A stretch of DNA of 64,000 nt from Paenibacillus sp. FSL K6-3182 (GCF_037976325.1 NZ_CP150265.1:3529501-3593500); one strand, 5' to 3'; shown: positions 38,501-47,714, numbered from the stretch's first letter. Made by a program: numbers and translations. The notes: generated by a model not told the origin, from the letters alone.

Positions 38501-40062
38501 GAACCGATGCCTCGGGATTAGAGGCGGCATGGGTACCTTCAAGCCAAGCCGTCGATGGAAATATGATCACGCGCTGGGCGAGTACGTACAAAGACGATTC
38601 GTGGTTCACCGTTGACTTGGACAAAACGCAAAATATTAGCAAGGTCGTCATCGGATGGGAGACGGCCGCGAAACGGTTCAAGATTCTCTATTCCACTGAT
38701 AACGTAACATGGAAAAACGTGATGGCAGATGATCGAATTCTTACGGCCAGCGATAAACGAGAGACGAGTACGGTGGAATTCGCTCCGAAGAAGGCCAGAT
38801 ACGTGAAATTCCAAGGAATTGAGCGAATGCCGGTCTATGGCGAATACTACGGATATTCCATCTATGAGTTCGAAGTGTACGGCGATGATCTAATGGAACC
38901 CTACAAAGAATTAATTGATGCTGCCGAGAAATTGATTAATTTGAACAAAGGGAACGAGGAGCTTCGCAAACAATTGATGTTCCTGTTGGATCGATACCCG
39001 TATCATTTCGAGACAGTAGTGGATACGCTGCGCGATCTGAACGCGAGGTTGAAGGATTCTATCGATAAACCGGAACCGAAACCTCCAATCGACACTGATA
39101 ATCCTAGACCTGGCGTGAAGGAAGGCGAAGCGACGATCAAAGCCGGCGAAGCGGGAACGGTCAGCTTAGGCAAGCAGATCACCGTCTCTGTTCCGGTAGG
39201 CGCAGCGAAAGAAACGATGATGCTGCATCTGAAGAAAATCGACAAATCCGCTGACTTGCTGACGCAGCAGCCGAATGCAATAAGTCCGGTGTTCGAATTG
39301 TCAAAGGATGTGAAGGGCGGCTTCGATAAGCCGATTCAGATCAGCTTGACGTTTGATGTGAGTAAGCTTGGCAAAGATCAACAAGCATCTGTGTTCCAAT
39401 ATGATAAAGCAACAGCGCGTTGGGTGGAACTCAAAGGCACGGTAACGGGCAGTACGATTCAAGCGGATACGCATAATGTCGGTATATTCGCCGTCTTTGC
39501 CGTCAATCGTAAGTCGACCGAGCCGAAGCCGGCCTTCAAAGACATCGCAGGCCACTGGGCTGCCAATGATATTCAAGCAGCCGTGCAGCGAGGAATGACG
39601 AACGGATATCCGGACGGAACATTCAGACCGGATCAGTCCGTGACACGCGCGGAATTCACGGTATGGCTCGCGAAGGCGATGCAGCTAAGCGGCGAAAGCC
39701 GTACGAAGGCGTTCGTAGATCAAGCCTCGATCCCGATATGGGCGAGTGAGGCCGTGGCGCAAGCTGTAGAGCTCGGACTCATTCAAGGCTATGCAGATCA
39801 ACGGTTCATGCCGAATCAGCCGATCAGTCGCGCAGAGATGGTGACGATGGTCGCGAGAGCATTGAAGCTGTCTAACGACGCAAGCGCAAGAACGAGCTTC
39901 GCAGATGACAAGCAAATCCCGGCATGGGCGATCGGAGCCATTGATGCAGCTGTGCAGCAAGGCTGGATTCAAGGGCGTGGCAGCAATCAATTTGCGCCGA
40001 ATGCATCGACAACACGCGCCGAATCGATCACTGTCTTATTGAAAGCATTCCCAAAGGCATGA
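35548..40062 (+). CDS. S-layer-anchored GH20 beta-N-acetylhexosaminidase
   Basis: About 1504 residues from the ATG at 35548 (GAGG upstream and directly before the signal peptide; the frame extends to TTG 35452). In order: signal peptide, a coagulation-factor-5/8-type carbohydrate module, the GH20 N-terminal domain, the GH20 catalytic barrel (TRGFMIDVARKFYTIDFLRD, catalytic Asp-Glu in IGTDEYKG), a LamG-like module (YSFENNFIDASGNGYNA), a second F5/8 module, a helical linker, a ZU5-like beta module (GEAGTVSLGKQITVSVP) and three SLH domains that bind the cell wall. It should release GlcNAc/GalNAc from glycans at the cell surface. It is flanked by family-C repeats, not by array repeats. Confidence 0.9.
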   Translation: MQSSRRNQQRCSLLLSLVLFFSIIFSVHPSITYADGTSNAEEITQQAPDNLLPETVPGSEVVSDPETVPDANLEEPFAMQQPGMDAAPMALASVRENYALKKDVKVSGNEVPDGLFPKYAVDGDSSTRWSSDKYDDQWFEVDLGEKKEIGQVIIRWQTPATSYRVLTSVYGDNWENITLENDGIINCQGGTEVLNFLSREARYVKFVGVERKPADGILYGYSFYEFEVYREDPLEKIIKGIHGIEPISQGQTEFPFPAVPEGYQISIYGSDALPVIDKEGVIHPPLVDKKVHVMLQVQSMEDPTQKAITPSFEVTVTGLNQQIEGLNEEPKVIPSLQEWIGRTDQYTLSSAAKIVYNDPSLAKSAAIVQEDMKAITGRELTVTQGTPSIGDLYLSLNPTDKVLGQEGYILDIGDYVAIMAPTVKGVFSGTRSVLQILKQDEGHDQIPKGQSRDYPKYETRGFMIDVARKFYTIDFLRDYVKMMAWYKMTDLQIHLNDDIGNRGTFRLESERYPNLSSIDGFYTKEEFRDLQRLGQDYGINIIPEIDTPGHSRVFTTLDPSLGTDSHLDVSKPETVEFVKNLWSEYLDGWKGGDPTFLGPDVQIGTDEYKGNTEDFRKYMDTMIKFINSKGKHPLLWGGLQEYAGKTPISNEATMAIWHLPYGGPQQAIDLGYNIININNSYLYLVPRLYADYLNTSLLYQEWEPVKWYGATLPFGHPQLKGGMFALWNDISYEAGLSMDDTHVRLLPAMQVLSEKMWHGARSDVDYDTFVKTAAKMGDAPNTHLSYDVKVKNTEGSVLDYSFENNFIDASGNGYNARSNNVDFVKGKYGQGAHFNGGTSYLNTPLNSLNFGWTVSMWINPDADNPDDTVLMESPAGTVKLKQHGTKGKLGFSKEGYDSAFNYKVPAGQWTHLLITGDSNGVSLYVNGNEYVEKLAQPVQRIQTLVLPVAKIGGTTNAFKGTIDNLQVYNRFIPLLDVNNYALHQGTDASGLEAAWVPSSQAVDGNMITRWASTYKDDSWFTVDLDKTQNISKVVIGWETAAKRFKILYSTDNVTWKNVMADDRILTASDKRETSTVEFAPKKARYVKFQGIERMPVYGEYYGYSIYEFEVYGDDLMEPYKELIDAAEKLINLNKGNEELRKQLMFLLDRYPYHFETVVDTLRDLNARLKDSIDKPEPKPPIDTDNPRPGVKEGEATIKAGEAGTVSLGKQITVSVPVGAAKETMMLHLKKIDKSADLLTQQPNAISPVFELSKDVKGGFDKPIQISLTFDVSKLGKDQQASVFQYDKATARWVELKGTVTGSTIQADTHNVGIFAVFAVNRKSTEPKPAFKDIAGHWAANDIQAAVQRGMTNGYPDGTFRPDQSVTRAEFTVWLAKAMQLSGESRTKAFVDQASIPIWASEAVAQAVELGLIQGYADQRFMPNQPISRAEMVTMVARALKLSNDASARTSFADDKQIPAWAIGAIDAAVQQGWIQGRGSNQFAPNASTTRAESITVLLKAFPKA

Positions 40063-40068
40063 ATAAAG

Positions 40069-40108
40069 AAGACGCTCATCATCACCAAGAGATGTTGAGC
40101 GTCTTTCT
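40069..40108 (+). terminator. Intrinsic terminator of the GH20 gene
   Basis: AAGACGCTCA / TGAGCGTCTT stem followed by TTCT. Confidence 0.75.
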
Positions 40109-40215
40109 CATTCATTAAAGCGGGCGAAGCGCGACTTATGGCGTCTCCTTCAAATGCTCGATCATATCAAGCCAAGTGTATTATTTCCCAAAAATTATAC
40201 TTCATATTAAACTCT

Positions 40216-40340
40216 ATATGTCGGACGACAAGAACATATATACAACTGAAGTCTCCTAAACAGCGGCTTTTTTATTTTTTGTATAGAAGTTCTTGTCGTG
40301 AGCTCAAGTCAAGAACTTCTATACAAAGCCGTATTGGACA
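40216..40340 (+). repeat. Family-C repeat with terminator and long hairpin
   Basis: Head TATGTCGGACGACAAGAAC; CCTAAACAGCGGC + T-run; hairpin TTGTATAGAAGTTCTTG / CAAGAACTTCTATACAA (40279-40326) with a 14-nt loop. Confidence 0.8.
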
Positions 40341-40501
40341 AGAACCCCCGTAATCCCCAGCAATACACGCTTTATTAAACGTGGAATTGAGGTTGAGGAG
40401 AATTATAATTTGGCTAAAGTCAGAGGATGCGAAGCAACCGAATTGCCAAAGCTGATGGTAGAATCGACAGACTTATACCTTATAAAAAATAGTGGAATTA
40501 A

Positions 40502-40530
40502 TTGACAGAGCAAGTTGAGTGTGATAGCAT
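40502..40530 (+). promoter_or_regulatory. SigmaA promoter of the T-box transcript
   Basis: TTGACA (40502-40507), 17-bp spacer, TAGCAT (40525-40530) with an extended TG at 40522-40523. Confidence 0.7.
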
Positions 40531-40539
40531 TGCTTTAAC

Positions 40540-40823
40540 TTAAAACGAAAAGGCTATGATGAGAAATAGTAGCTATTAGGGATCTCACAGAGAGAAGATG
40601 GTTGGTGCGAATCTTCATTGATCTAATAGTGAAGCAGTCTCGGAGCTGTGAACCGAACAGAGGAATCTTAGTAGGCTTCAACGGAGTTCCACCGTTATTC
40701 AGGAAACAATATCGGAGATATCCCGTATTGATAGAGTGCAGAGAAATCTGAAATTAGGTGGTAACACGGACATAATAGTTCGCCCTAAGTTGACAAGAAA
40801 TATGTCAGCTTAGGGCTTTTTTG
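40540..40823 (+). ncRNA. T-box riboswitch leader (alanine)
   Basis: It contains the conserved stem I pieces AGAGAG and GGTTGGTGCGAATC, the specifier region GTGAAGCAGTCTCGG with GCA (Ala codon, 40634-40636), the T-box AGGTGGTAACACGG (40756-40769) and a terminator CCCTAAG/CTTAGGG + T6 (40783-40823). Uncharged tRNA-Ala should stabilise the antiterminator and switch on the alaS-like gene that starts at 40900. Confidence 0.88.
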
Positions 40824-40899
40824 TTTTATTTCTTCTCGTTCGAATATTTGCAAAATAATTTTCTGAGAATAATTAATAATTGAAATGGAGGTATTGATC

Positions 40900-42780
40900 A
40901 TGGTGAAAATGACACCAGATGAGTTAAGAAAATCATATATTGATTTTATGAAAGGAATAGGGGCTAGCCAAGTGCCCTCTTCTAGCTTGTTACCAGAAAA
41001 TGATCCCTCAACGTTGTTTACAGGAAGTGGAATGCAACCTATGGTTCCTTATTTATTGGGGGAAAAGCATCCGATAGGTAATGAGATTGCTAATATTCAG
41101 AAGTGTTTAAGGACAGTGGATATTGATGAAGTAGGAGATACGTCGCATCTGACATTTTTTGAAATGATAGGTCGATGGGAGTTTAAAGCAAATGAAAATA
41201 ACTATAAGAAAAAGCAAATCGATGCCATTTGGAATTGGCATATTATCGAATTAGGAATTGATCCTGGCAGGCTGTATATCAGTGCTTTTATAGGAAGTGA
41301 TGATTTGAATATACAGAAAGATACGGAAGCCATTCAAATCTGGTCAGAAAAATTTAAATCAGTTGGTATAGAACCTATCATTGAAGATGATCCCTATCAA
41401 TATGGGGCATCTAGAGGTGGAAAAATATTCTTATACGATGAAAAAGAAAATTGGTGGAGTCGATCCGGAAGTCCATTGGATATGCCTGTTGGTGAACCGG
41501 GTGGGCCTGATAGTGAAATGTTCTATGATCTTGAACCAGGCGGTGATTCACTGGATCATCCTGCTTCTGTAAGCGAGAGGTTTTTAGAAATTGGGAACAA
41601 CGTATTTATGTGTTACAAAAAAGAAGACACAGGATTTGTAAAAATGAAAAATCCAAATATTGATTATGGAGGCGGATTAGAAAGGGTTGCAACAGCCCTT
41701 AATGGTGACAAGGATATTTATAATACGGCTTTCTTCCTTAATCCCAAGAAAAAATTGATGGAGTTAAGTGGTAAACAATATACTGACGATTTAAAGTCGT
41801 TTAGAATCATACTTGATCATGTGAGAGCGGCTACTTTTCTAATTAATGATGGTGCGGAGCCAGCTAATAGTGATGCAGGGTATATAACAAGAAGGTTATT
41901 AAGAAGGGCGATTCGTGCAGGTAAAAAAATAGGTATACAAGGAAGTTTTGTGGGTGAGTTGTCTGAAGTTTATATAGATGAAGCAACATCTTATGAAGAT
42001 TTGATCGGTAATAAAAAGAAAGTTATCGAAATAGTAAATAAGGAAGAAAATCTTTTCTATAGAACTTTACAGCAAGGAGAATTTGAAATACAAAAACATC
42101 TTAAAAATAAGGGTAAAGTTACAGGTGCAGATGCCTTTTATTTTTACGAAACATATGGGTTTCCCTTGGAGTTGACGGAAGAGTTTCTAACTGAAAGTGG
42201 ATATAGCATGGAGGACAAGGCGTCTTATATAGAGGCGGCAAAGAAACATGCTGAAAAGAGCAGAACTGCTTCTGCGGGTAAATTTAAAGGTGGATTAGCT
42301 GAACATTCAACAGAAACAACAGCGCTGCACACGGTATCTCATTTATTACTTGCTGGTTTAAGGGAAGTTTTAGGTGATCATGTTCATCAACAAGGAAGTA
42401 ATATTACTTCAGAACGATTACGGTTTGACTTCAACCATGATGAAAAACTTACGCCAGAGCAAATAGCTGAGGTGGAAAAGTATGTGAATGATGCGATTTC
42501 ATCAAAAGCAGTTACCTATATTTCAGAGCTGCCTAAAATTGAAGCGAAAGAAAGTAATGTTGAAGGGAATTTTTGGGATAAATATCCGGATATCGTTAAG
42601 GTGTATACAATCAAAGATAATGAAGGGAAAGTTTGGAGTAGAGAAGTATGTGGAGGACCTCATGTAGATGATACAACAAACTTAGGAAAGTTCAGTATTA
42701 AAAAAGAACAATCTTCTGCTGCTGGAGTTAGAAGGATTAAAGGAGTAATTAATAAAAATTTCCAGAACGCGGAACAATAG
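40900..42780 (+). CDS. alaS: Second-type alanyl-tRNA synthetase lacking the C-terminal domain
   Basis: 626 residues from the ATG at 40900 (GGAGGT upstream); normal bacterial AlaRS is about 870-880. The class II catalytic core is present (FTGSGMQPMVPYLLGEKHP, THLTFFEMIG, GGGLERVA), as are the tRNA-recognition part and the editing domain with its zinc ligands (HTVSH and CGGPH). The C-Ala domain and dimer region are absent, a layout I know from Patescibacteria/CPR-type and other small AlaRS. Low GC and bracketing by family-C repeats suggest transfer. It may be an inhibitor-resistant or stress copy. The T-box ensures expression when Ala-tRNA is short. Confidence 0.85.
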   Translation: MVKMTPDELRKSYIDFMKGIGASQVPSSSLLPENDPSTLFTGSGMQPMVPYLLGEKHPIGNEIANIQKCLRTVDIDEVGDTSHLTFFEMIGRWEFKANENNYKKKQIDAIWNWHIIELGIDPGRLYISAFIGSDDLNIQKDTEAIQIWSEKFKSVGIEPIIEDDPYQYGASRGGKIFLYDEKENWWSRSGSPLDMPVGEPGGPDSEMFYDLEPGGDSLDHPASVSERFLEIGNNVFMCYKKEDTGFVKMKNPNIDYGGGLERVATALNGDKDIYNTAFFLNPKKKLMELSGKQYTDDLKSFRIILDHVRAATFLINDGAEPANSDAGYITRRLLRRAIRAGKKIGIQGSFVGELSEVYIDEATSYEDLIGNKKKVIEIVNKEENLFYRTLQQGEFEIQKHLKNKGKVTGADAFYFYETYGFPLELTEEFLTESGYSMEDKASYIEAAKKHAEKSRTASAGKFKGGLAEHSTETTALHTVSHLLLAGLREVLGDHVHQQGSNITSERLRFDFNHDEKLTPEQIAEVEKYVNDAISSKAVTYISELPKIEAKESNVEGNFWDKYPDIVKVYTIKDNEGKVWSREVCGGPHVDDTTNLGKFSIKKEQSSAAGVRRIKGVINKNFQNAEQ

Positions 42781-42919
42781 CTGATGTTTTAGGATTGCCA
42801 TTTGTAACAACGTTATGAGTTGCCGGGAATCCATGATGAATGATAATTTCGGCAATCGAAGAGGGTTTGACATCGCTTGGCCTTTCCGTTGGCGGTACCG
42901 GAGCACAGTATTCAAAGAA

Positions 42920-42953
42920 AAAGCAATTCAGATTAAATCCGAATTGCTTTTTT
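42920..42953 (+). terminator. Intrinsic terminator after alaS-like gene
   Basis: AAAGCAATTC / GAATTGCTTT + T3. The 140 bases between the alaS stop and this hairpin hold no recognisable gene. Confidence 0.8.
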
Positions 42954-43009
42954 ACTGCAAGAAAGGGAAACTTATAAAAAAACAGAACGAAAATCGAGCT
43001 ATATGGTGT

Positions 43010-43170
43010 ATGACACTAAATTGTCGGATGACAAGAATATGAGCCGATTAATTACCGCGTAAATCGCGGTTTTTTTATTTTATCGGTACATATTCTTGGC
43101 AATGTGCAATGTCAAGAATATGTACCGAATGCCGAAAAAGGCCAAGAATGTATAGCGATTGCCGATGAGC
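43010..43170 (+). repeat. Family-C repeat, best preserved
   Basis: Head ATTGTCGGATGACAAGAAT; terminator ACCGCG/CGCGGT + T8 (43054-43077); hairpin TCGGTACATATTCTTG / CAAGAATATGTACCGA (43083-43128) with a 14-nt loop; then CAAGAATGTATAGCGATTGC and CGATGAGC. Confidence 0.85.
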
Positions 43171-43228
43171 TATTTATCATGTGTTGGGCTTGTTTCACAA
43201 TAAAATAAAGACTCGGCCTCTGTTCTGC

Positions 43229-43258
43229 TGGGCGTTAAGCTAACGGGCAGGTTAGTTT
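43229..43258 (+). repeat. Array repeat, solo B half-site
   Basis: GTTAAGCTAACGGGCAG then GTTAGTTTAA, close to the B consensus. Confidence 0.85.
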
Positions 43259-43340
43259 AATCAATTCACGAATACCTTAAACATGGTGAATTTGGGGAAA
43301 AGACGTTATACAAAAAACTCACGTGAAAGGATAATGATTA

Positions 43341-43886
43341 ATGAACCTATATAAATTGAGTGATATTGTGATACAAATTGCAGTTCACTCATTTCTAAAT
43401 GAAACAAAACTATCAGAAGAAAAATTGAAGCAAACCCTAACATACTTGTACAAAAAAATAGATATTATTGGCACAGATAATGTTGAATTACGAAACCCTT
43501 TAAATCTTGACGAATCCGTTTTTTACTTTAGAGATAGAGAGACTCCCTTAACTGGACAAGAAATGATTACAGGGGATTATTTGATTTTTGATTATACTGG
43601 TCACAATGAGGATATGTTCATTAAACAATTTAATTCCATTAATGAGCTAGAAGAAGAGATTACTGATGGCGGGGGGATAACCAATACATTTACAACATTT
43701 CAAATTGCACTTGTTTTTGGTAAAGTTCGTCACTACAATATCACATTTACAAATGGGAACAACGGTCAGGAGTATAACTTTGTAAAAGATGTTCACGATG
43801 CACTACCAGAATATAATTATGAAGAAGGAAAACCAGGGACTCAGCTATTTGAAATTACAAACGTAAGGATACATTGGCTTGATTAA
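43341..43886 (+). CDS. Unknown 181-aa protein, cassette gene
   Basis: GAAAGGA lies upstream of the ATG. The protein is soluble, acidic and mixed alpha/beta, starting with a long helix (LSDIVIQIAVHSFLNETKLS) and ending in strands (GTQLFEITNVRIHWLD). No family recognised. B half-sites lie 83 bases before the start and 27 bases after the stop, the typical arrangement of this array. Confidence 0.7.
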   Translation: MNLYKLSDIVIQIAVHSFLNETKLSEEKLKQTLTYLYKKIDIIGTDNVELRNPLNLDESVFYFRDRETPLTGQEMITGDYLIFDYTGHNEDMFIKQFNSINELEEEITDGGGITNTFTTFQIALVFGKVRHYNITFTNGNNGQEYNFVKDVHDALPEYNYEEGKPGTQLFEITNVRIHWLD

Positions 43887-43912
43887 TCGAGGTGTCGGGC
43901 TTTCGCTATAAT

Positions 43913-43943
43913 TCATTAAGCTAACGGGCAACTTTAGTTAAAT
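43913..43943 (+). repeat. Array repeat, solo B half-site
   Basis: ATTAAGCTAACGGGCAACTT then TAGTTAAATAG. Confidence 0.85.
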
Positions 43944-44009
43944 AGCCCCAGTGTAAAACCTTTTATTCGAAGCAAACTAGAATTAATTGCTCTTATAGGA
44001 GGTTTTATT

Positions 44010-44853
44010 GTGATCTTAAGTGAACTTTGGAATCATTATGAGGCGGATAAACGAATTCAAGGGTTTAGCCCAAATACATTGCGTGCTTATGCTTTGCAAA
44101 TCAAGATGTTGATTACGGATCTCGGGGATATAGATATTTTCGAGGGTAACTCTAAATCTCCTGAAGGAATACTTAGCAAAGCAATCAGATCGTTTAAAGC
44201 CAAGCAGTCTAGGGCACCGTATCCGCTTTGTACGTTCCTTATTTCGGTTTGCATTTGAAGAAACCTATCTAACTAGCAATCCTTCCGTTAAACTGCGTGA
44301 GCCAAAAATGGAGAAGCGAGTACCTAAGTTTTTGATGGAAGAAGATGTGATACATTTAAAGATCTCTTGTCAGACCTTACGGGAAAGAGCTCTTCTTGAA
44401 TTTCTATATTGTACAGGTTGTCGTATAGGTGAGGTGGAGAAGTTAAACATTGAGGACTTGAACTGGGAAAACTGCTCGGCCATTGTAAACGGAAAAGGGG
44501 CAAAGCAAAGAGAAGTTTACTTCACCACGGAGTGTAAAGTATGGTTGAAAAAGTATTTAGACAGTCGCGAAGACTCGTGTAAAGCCCTGTTTGTAACAGA
44601 TACCAATCCAGTGAAACGAATGGCTATACCGACGCTCATATGGACATTAAAGCGGTTAGCATCTCGCGGGGCAGTTGCAGCAAATGTATATCCTCATCGT
44701 TTTCGTCATACTTATGCATGTCAATTGCTCGACAATGGAGCACCATTAGATTTCATCCAAGGCATGTTAGGGCATGAAAAGGCATCAACCACACAAATCT
44801 ATGCTCAACTACGCGGTGAACGACGGAGAGAACTATATCGGCGATTCTTTTAG
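44010..44853 (+). pseudogene. Tyrosine recombinase (Xer/phage-integrase type) with one frameshift, inside the array
   Basis: AGGAGG lies nine bases before the GTG start. The first frame gives the N-terminal SAM-like core-binding domain (SPNTLRAYALQIKML). At a GGG near 44212-44214 the reading continues in the +1 frame (SLFRFAFEETYLTSNPS) to the catalytic domain: Arg in TGCRIGEVEKLN, Lys in GKGAKQR, His-x-x-Arg in PHRFRHTYA, His in GHEKAS and Tyr in TQIYAQL. All catalytic residues are present, about 281 residues in total. It is flanked by array repeats like a cassette. Restoring one base would give a complete enzyme; programmed frameshifting cannot be excluded. Confidence 0.8.
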
Positions 44854-44856
44854 CTT

Positions 44857-44924
44857 TGTTAGCGGCAGATCTCATTTAGGGTCTGCCGCTATTCCACTAT
44901 CGGGAAGGATAGATGAATTTTGTG
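44857..44924 (+). repeat. Array repeat, degenerate (hairpin - B) after the recombinase
   Basis: Hairpin AGCGGCAGA/TCTGCCGCT then ACTATCGGGAAGGATAG, a weak B half-site. The stop of the recombinase lies next to it. Confidence 0.6.
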
Positions 44925-45168
44925 AATATACTTCAGGTATGCGTACGATAAAAAATAAGTTTAACTTTTAAGATTAAAGACGTGCTACAGTCTTCAGAGT
45001 TCACTGAATTCGTTAAAGGAAGTACGATCGCAGAAAAAAGAGGTCGAACCAGTAAGTTCTGGTGACCTCAAATCCGATCGGTTAGGTTATGAATTCATGA
45101 GAGATATAACCGGGCTAAAGAACAGGGAATCTTGCTAGGCCTGACAGACATCCAATGCAAGTGACGAT
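44925..45168. other. Gene-free stretch with a hairpin
   Basis: A hairpin GAGGTC...CCAG/CTGG...GACCTC at 45040-45069 without T-run. Translated pieces on the + strand (LQSSEFTEFVKGSTIAEKRG, later NRAKEQGILLG) hint at a decayed gene. Confidence 0.35.
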
Positions 45169-46188
45169 CTATTCTTTAGTGCTAAGTGACAACAAGTGTT
45201 TTAGATTGTCATCAATATATTGATTATCGGCACTGTTGATTCCACGACCGGCAAAATGGCCCCAGATCGATTGGATTGGTTTCAAGACAGCATTAGGTAT
45301 ACGCTTAGCTTCGTATTCATTATCGTCCGCTGTGCAAAAGAGATCCGTGCTTCCCGGCATGATACAGGCAAGAGCTTTTATGCTCTGAAGTGCTTTATCA
45401 AAGTCTCCGTTATAGGAGGGGGTTGCACTGATATCTGCATGTTGGCCTGTCCATAACATTGCCAGAACATTATGAGGATCCATATTCATAAAGCTATCTT
45501 CCCAGACACCAGCTACAAAATCCTCCAATGTGTCAAATCCCATCTCACGGTAAAGCTCTTCTCTATAAAACGCATGTGATAGTCCCCATCCCGCATACAC
45601 CCGACCAACGGCACGCATGTCTGTAGAACTTAGTTGGTTTAATTTACTTGAGTCGAAGCCGACTGCAGATAGCAGTGAGGCTTTTACACCTTCAAGCACT
45701 ACATATGTGTGAGGCCAAGGTTTGGCGATGCCTCCGAAAGGTGCGATTCGTTCGACCATCTCCGGGTAACTTGCCCCCCATTGAAATGCCTGAATGCCGC
45801 CCATCGACCACCCGACGACGAGAGCAATCTTTTGAATACCGAATTTTTCGGTCAGCAGTTGGTGCTGGAATCGAACGTTATCATAGATGGTTACCTGTGG
45901 AAAGTTAGCCCGATCAAATGGAGCAGGCGTGTTACTGGGAGAGGAAGATAGCCCATTGCCCAGCAAATTGGGAACGATAATAAAATATTTCTCTGGATCG
46001 AGTGCCATCCCGCTGCCAATGAGCCATTCATTCTGAACATGCTGATCCCCAAAAGCTGTTGGATAGACAATAACATTATCCTTCTGTTCATTTAATTTTC
46101 CGTATGTTTTATAAGCAAGAAAAGCATTTGGTAACGTCACTCCTGATTGTAAGAGTACATCACCCAAATTAAAAATTTCATAGTCCAT
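45169..46188 (-). CDS. Alpha/beta hydrolase of the homoserine O-acetyltransferase (MetX) group
   Basis: 339 residues from the ATG at 46188 (AGGGAG upstream; the GTG at 46221 lacks a site). The HAT layout is clear: LAYKTYGKLNEQKDNVIVYP, NLLGNGLSSSPSN, nucleophile GWSMGG, then TADDNEYEAK with the catalytic Asp and SIWGHFAGRG with the catalytic His. The HAT signature around the acetyl-CoA tunnel is only partly conserved, and no methionine gene is near, so it may be an esterase. It is divergent from a LysR regulator. Confidence 0.75.
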   Translation of the reverse strand: MDYEIFNLGDVLLQSGVTLPNAFLAYKTYGKLNEQKDNVIVYPTAFGDQHVQNEWLIGSGMALDPEKYFIIVPNLLGNGLSSSPSNTPAPFDRANFPQVTIYDNVRFQHQLLTEKFGIQKIALVVGWSMGGIQAFQWGASYPEMVERIAPFGGIAKPWPHTYVVLEGVKASLLSAVGFDSSKLNQLSSTDMRAVGRVYAGWGLSHAFYREELYREMGFDTLEDFVAGVWEDSFMNMDPHNVLAMLWTGQHADISATPSYNGDFDKALQSIKALACIMPGSTDLFCTADDNEYEAKRIPNAVLKPIQSIWGHFAGRGINSADNQYIDDNLKHLLSLSTKE

Positions 46189-46265
46189 CGTATAGTCGCT
46201 CCCTTCAAAATGAAAAACCACATGTTCACTGTGATCTCTTGTGCTCAGTATAGAGCTGTGATACT

Positions 46266-46312
46266 CTCAATAAAAGTGAATAGAATTCAAGATAGCATTC
46301 AATAAAATTGAA
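46266..46312. promoter_or_regulatory. Two LysR-type binding sites in the divergent promoter
   Basis: TTCAATAAAATTGAA (46298-46312), a perfect 5-5-5 inverted repeat, and a related CTCAATAAAAGTGAA (46266-46280) 32 bp upstream, three helix turns away. Confidence 0.65.
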
Positions 46313-46332
46313 AGATGAAGGGGGAGCATCGG

Positions 46333-47268
46333 ATGGAATTGCGTCAACTGAATACGTTTTGTACGGTTGCAACAACATTAAATTTCACGCGGGCAGCAGA
46401 AGTGCTGAGCTACGTTCCTTCCAACGTCACGATGCAAATTAAAGCATTGGAAGATGAGCTAGGTGTTCGCCTCTTTGATCGGTTGGGCAAGCAACTCGCC
46501 CTCACAACTGCGGGTAAACGCTTTTTAACACACGCCCAAGGTGTTCTTGAAAAAATGGAGGAAGCTCGTAGTGCTGTCCATGATAATGAAAAACTAAGTG
46601 GTACCTTAACGATCAGTGCGAATGAGGTTATTTGCTCCTACCGGCTTCCACCTGTCTTCCAACGGTTTCGTTCGCAGCATCCGGGAGTTCGTCTAATCTT
46701 CCGCTCAGTTCCGAATCAAGAGCTCAAGCAAACGCTCTTTGAAGGAACCACGGATATTGTTTATATGTTGGATGAACCCATTCGCTCGAGTGGACTTTCC
46801 GTGGAACCTTTGCTGGAAGAACATTTCCGATTGTTAGCTGCTCCAGATCACCCACTCGTCAAACGAACTGTGCTTCAGTTGGAAGATTTTCACGGAGAAG
46901 TATTCCTGACGAATGAAAAGGGTTGTCCTTATCGAACTATGTTTGATCGATCATTTGAGAAAGAGGGCATTGATAGCATTACATATTTAGAGTTTCAAAG
47001 TGCTGAAGCCATTAAACAATGTGCAATTTCAGGAATCGGTATTGCCTTTCTTCCTGAGATCGTCGCGGAATCCGAAATTGAACGCGGAGAACTTGTTGTC
47101 CTCCCATGGCAAATTCCGGACTTGCAGGTATATACACAGATGTTGTGGCATAAAGACAAGTGGCTTTCACCAATCATGTTATCTTTCATAGAAGCAACCA
47201 GCGCAGTTTTTGGTTCACAGAATGAGAAACTAGTTTTTCCGACCAAGGGCAAGAACTTAACTCCATAG
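46333..47268 (+). CDS. LysR-family transcriptional regulator
   Basis: 311 residues from the ATG at 46333 (GGGGGAG upstream). N-terminal winged HTH (LRQLNTFCTVATTLNFTRAA) with long linker helix, then a type 2 periplasmic-binding-like effector domain. It is likely the regulator of the divergent MetX-like hydrolase, binding the two palindromic sites between them and repressing itself. The effector is unknown. Confidence 0.9.
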   Translation: MELRQLNTFCTVATTLNFTRAAEVLSYVPSNVTMQIKALEDELGVRLFDRLGKQLALTTAGKRFLTHAQGVLEKMEEARSAVHDNEKLSGTLTISANEVICSYRLPPVFQRFRSQHPGVRLIFRSVPNQELKQTLFEGTTDIVYMLDEPIRSSGLSVEPLLEEHFRLLAAPDHPLVKRTVLQLEDFHGEVFLTNEKGCPYRTMFDRSFEKEGIDSITYLEFQSAEAIKQCAISGIGIAFLPEIVAESEIERGELVVLPWQIPDLQVYTQMLWHKDKWLSPIMLSFIEATSAVFGSQNEKLVFPTKGKNLTP

Positions 47269-47316
47269 CTGAAAAGGTTAAGAACATGGACCAATGTCGA
47301 TTAGAATATTAATCTG

Positions 47317-47349
47317 TTTCGTTAAGCTAACGAGGAACGATAGCACAAC
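47317..47349 (+). repeat. Array repeat, A half-site
   Basis: GTTAAGCTAACGAGGAACGA then TAGCACAAC; followed by GGGAGCTGTCGCCGCGCGG, perhaps half of the hairpin. Confidence 0.75.
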
Positions 47350-47384
47350 AACTAGGGAGCTGTCGCCGCGCGGTTGGGGAGTGA

Positions 47385-47714
47385 TTGAAGACGGAGACTT
47401 TCAAAGAAAGAGCCTACGTATATTTATTGTATTGTGTTCTTCTAGATATTCGGAGCGCATCTTATACTCATCGTATTAAATGGTGGAATCCTGCATCTTG
47501 GGTCCAGGCTAAGTATAATGTGATTGAAATAAACAATATTGCCGATGTTTTTCATAACTTACCTGATTTGATTGTTAACAGACCAGATGAATTTGATGAA
47601 AAATGGTTTTGGGATTACTTAAGAAATCGACTTCCAGAGAAATATGAATTCTATAATAAAGTTTTCAATGAAAAGATAAATGAAATTGTTCGTTCAACTA
47701 ACGGGAAACGATAG
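47385..47714 (+). CDS. Unknown 109-aa protein, cassette gene ending in the repeat
   Basis: The TTG start has GGGGAG only three bases away, so translation may begin elsewhere or the 5' end may be lost. The protein is helical and aromatic (YVYLLYCVLLDIR, EFDEKWFWDYLRNRLPEKYE). Its last residues Thr-Asn-Gly-Lys-Arg and the TAG stop are encoded by the following array A half-site, so the repeat supplies the C terminus. Confidence 0.55.
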   Translation: MKTETFKERAYVYLLYCVLLDIRSASYTHRIKWWNPASWVQAKYNVIEINNIADVFHNLPDLIVNRPDEFDEKWFWDYLRNRLPEKYEFYNKVFNEKINEIVRSTNGKR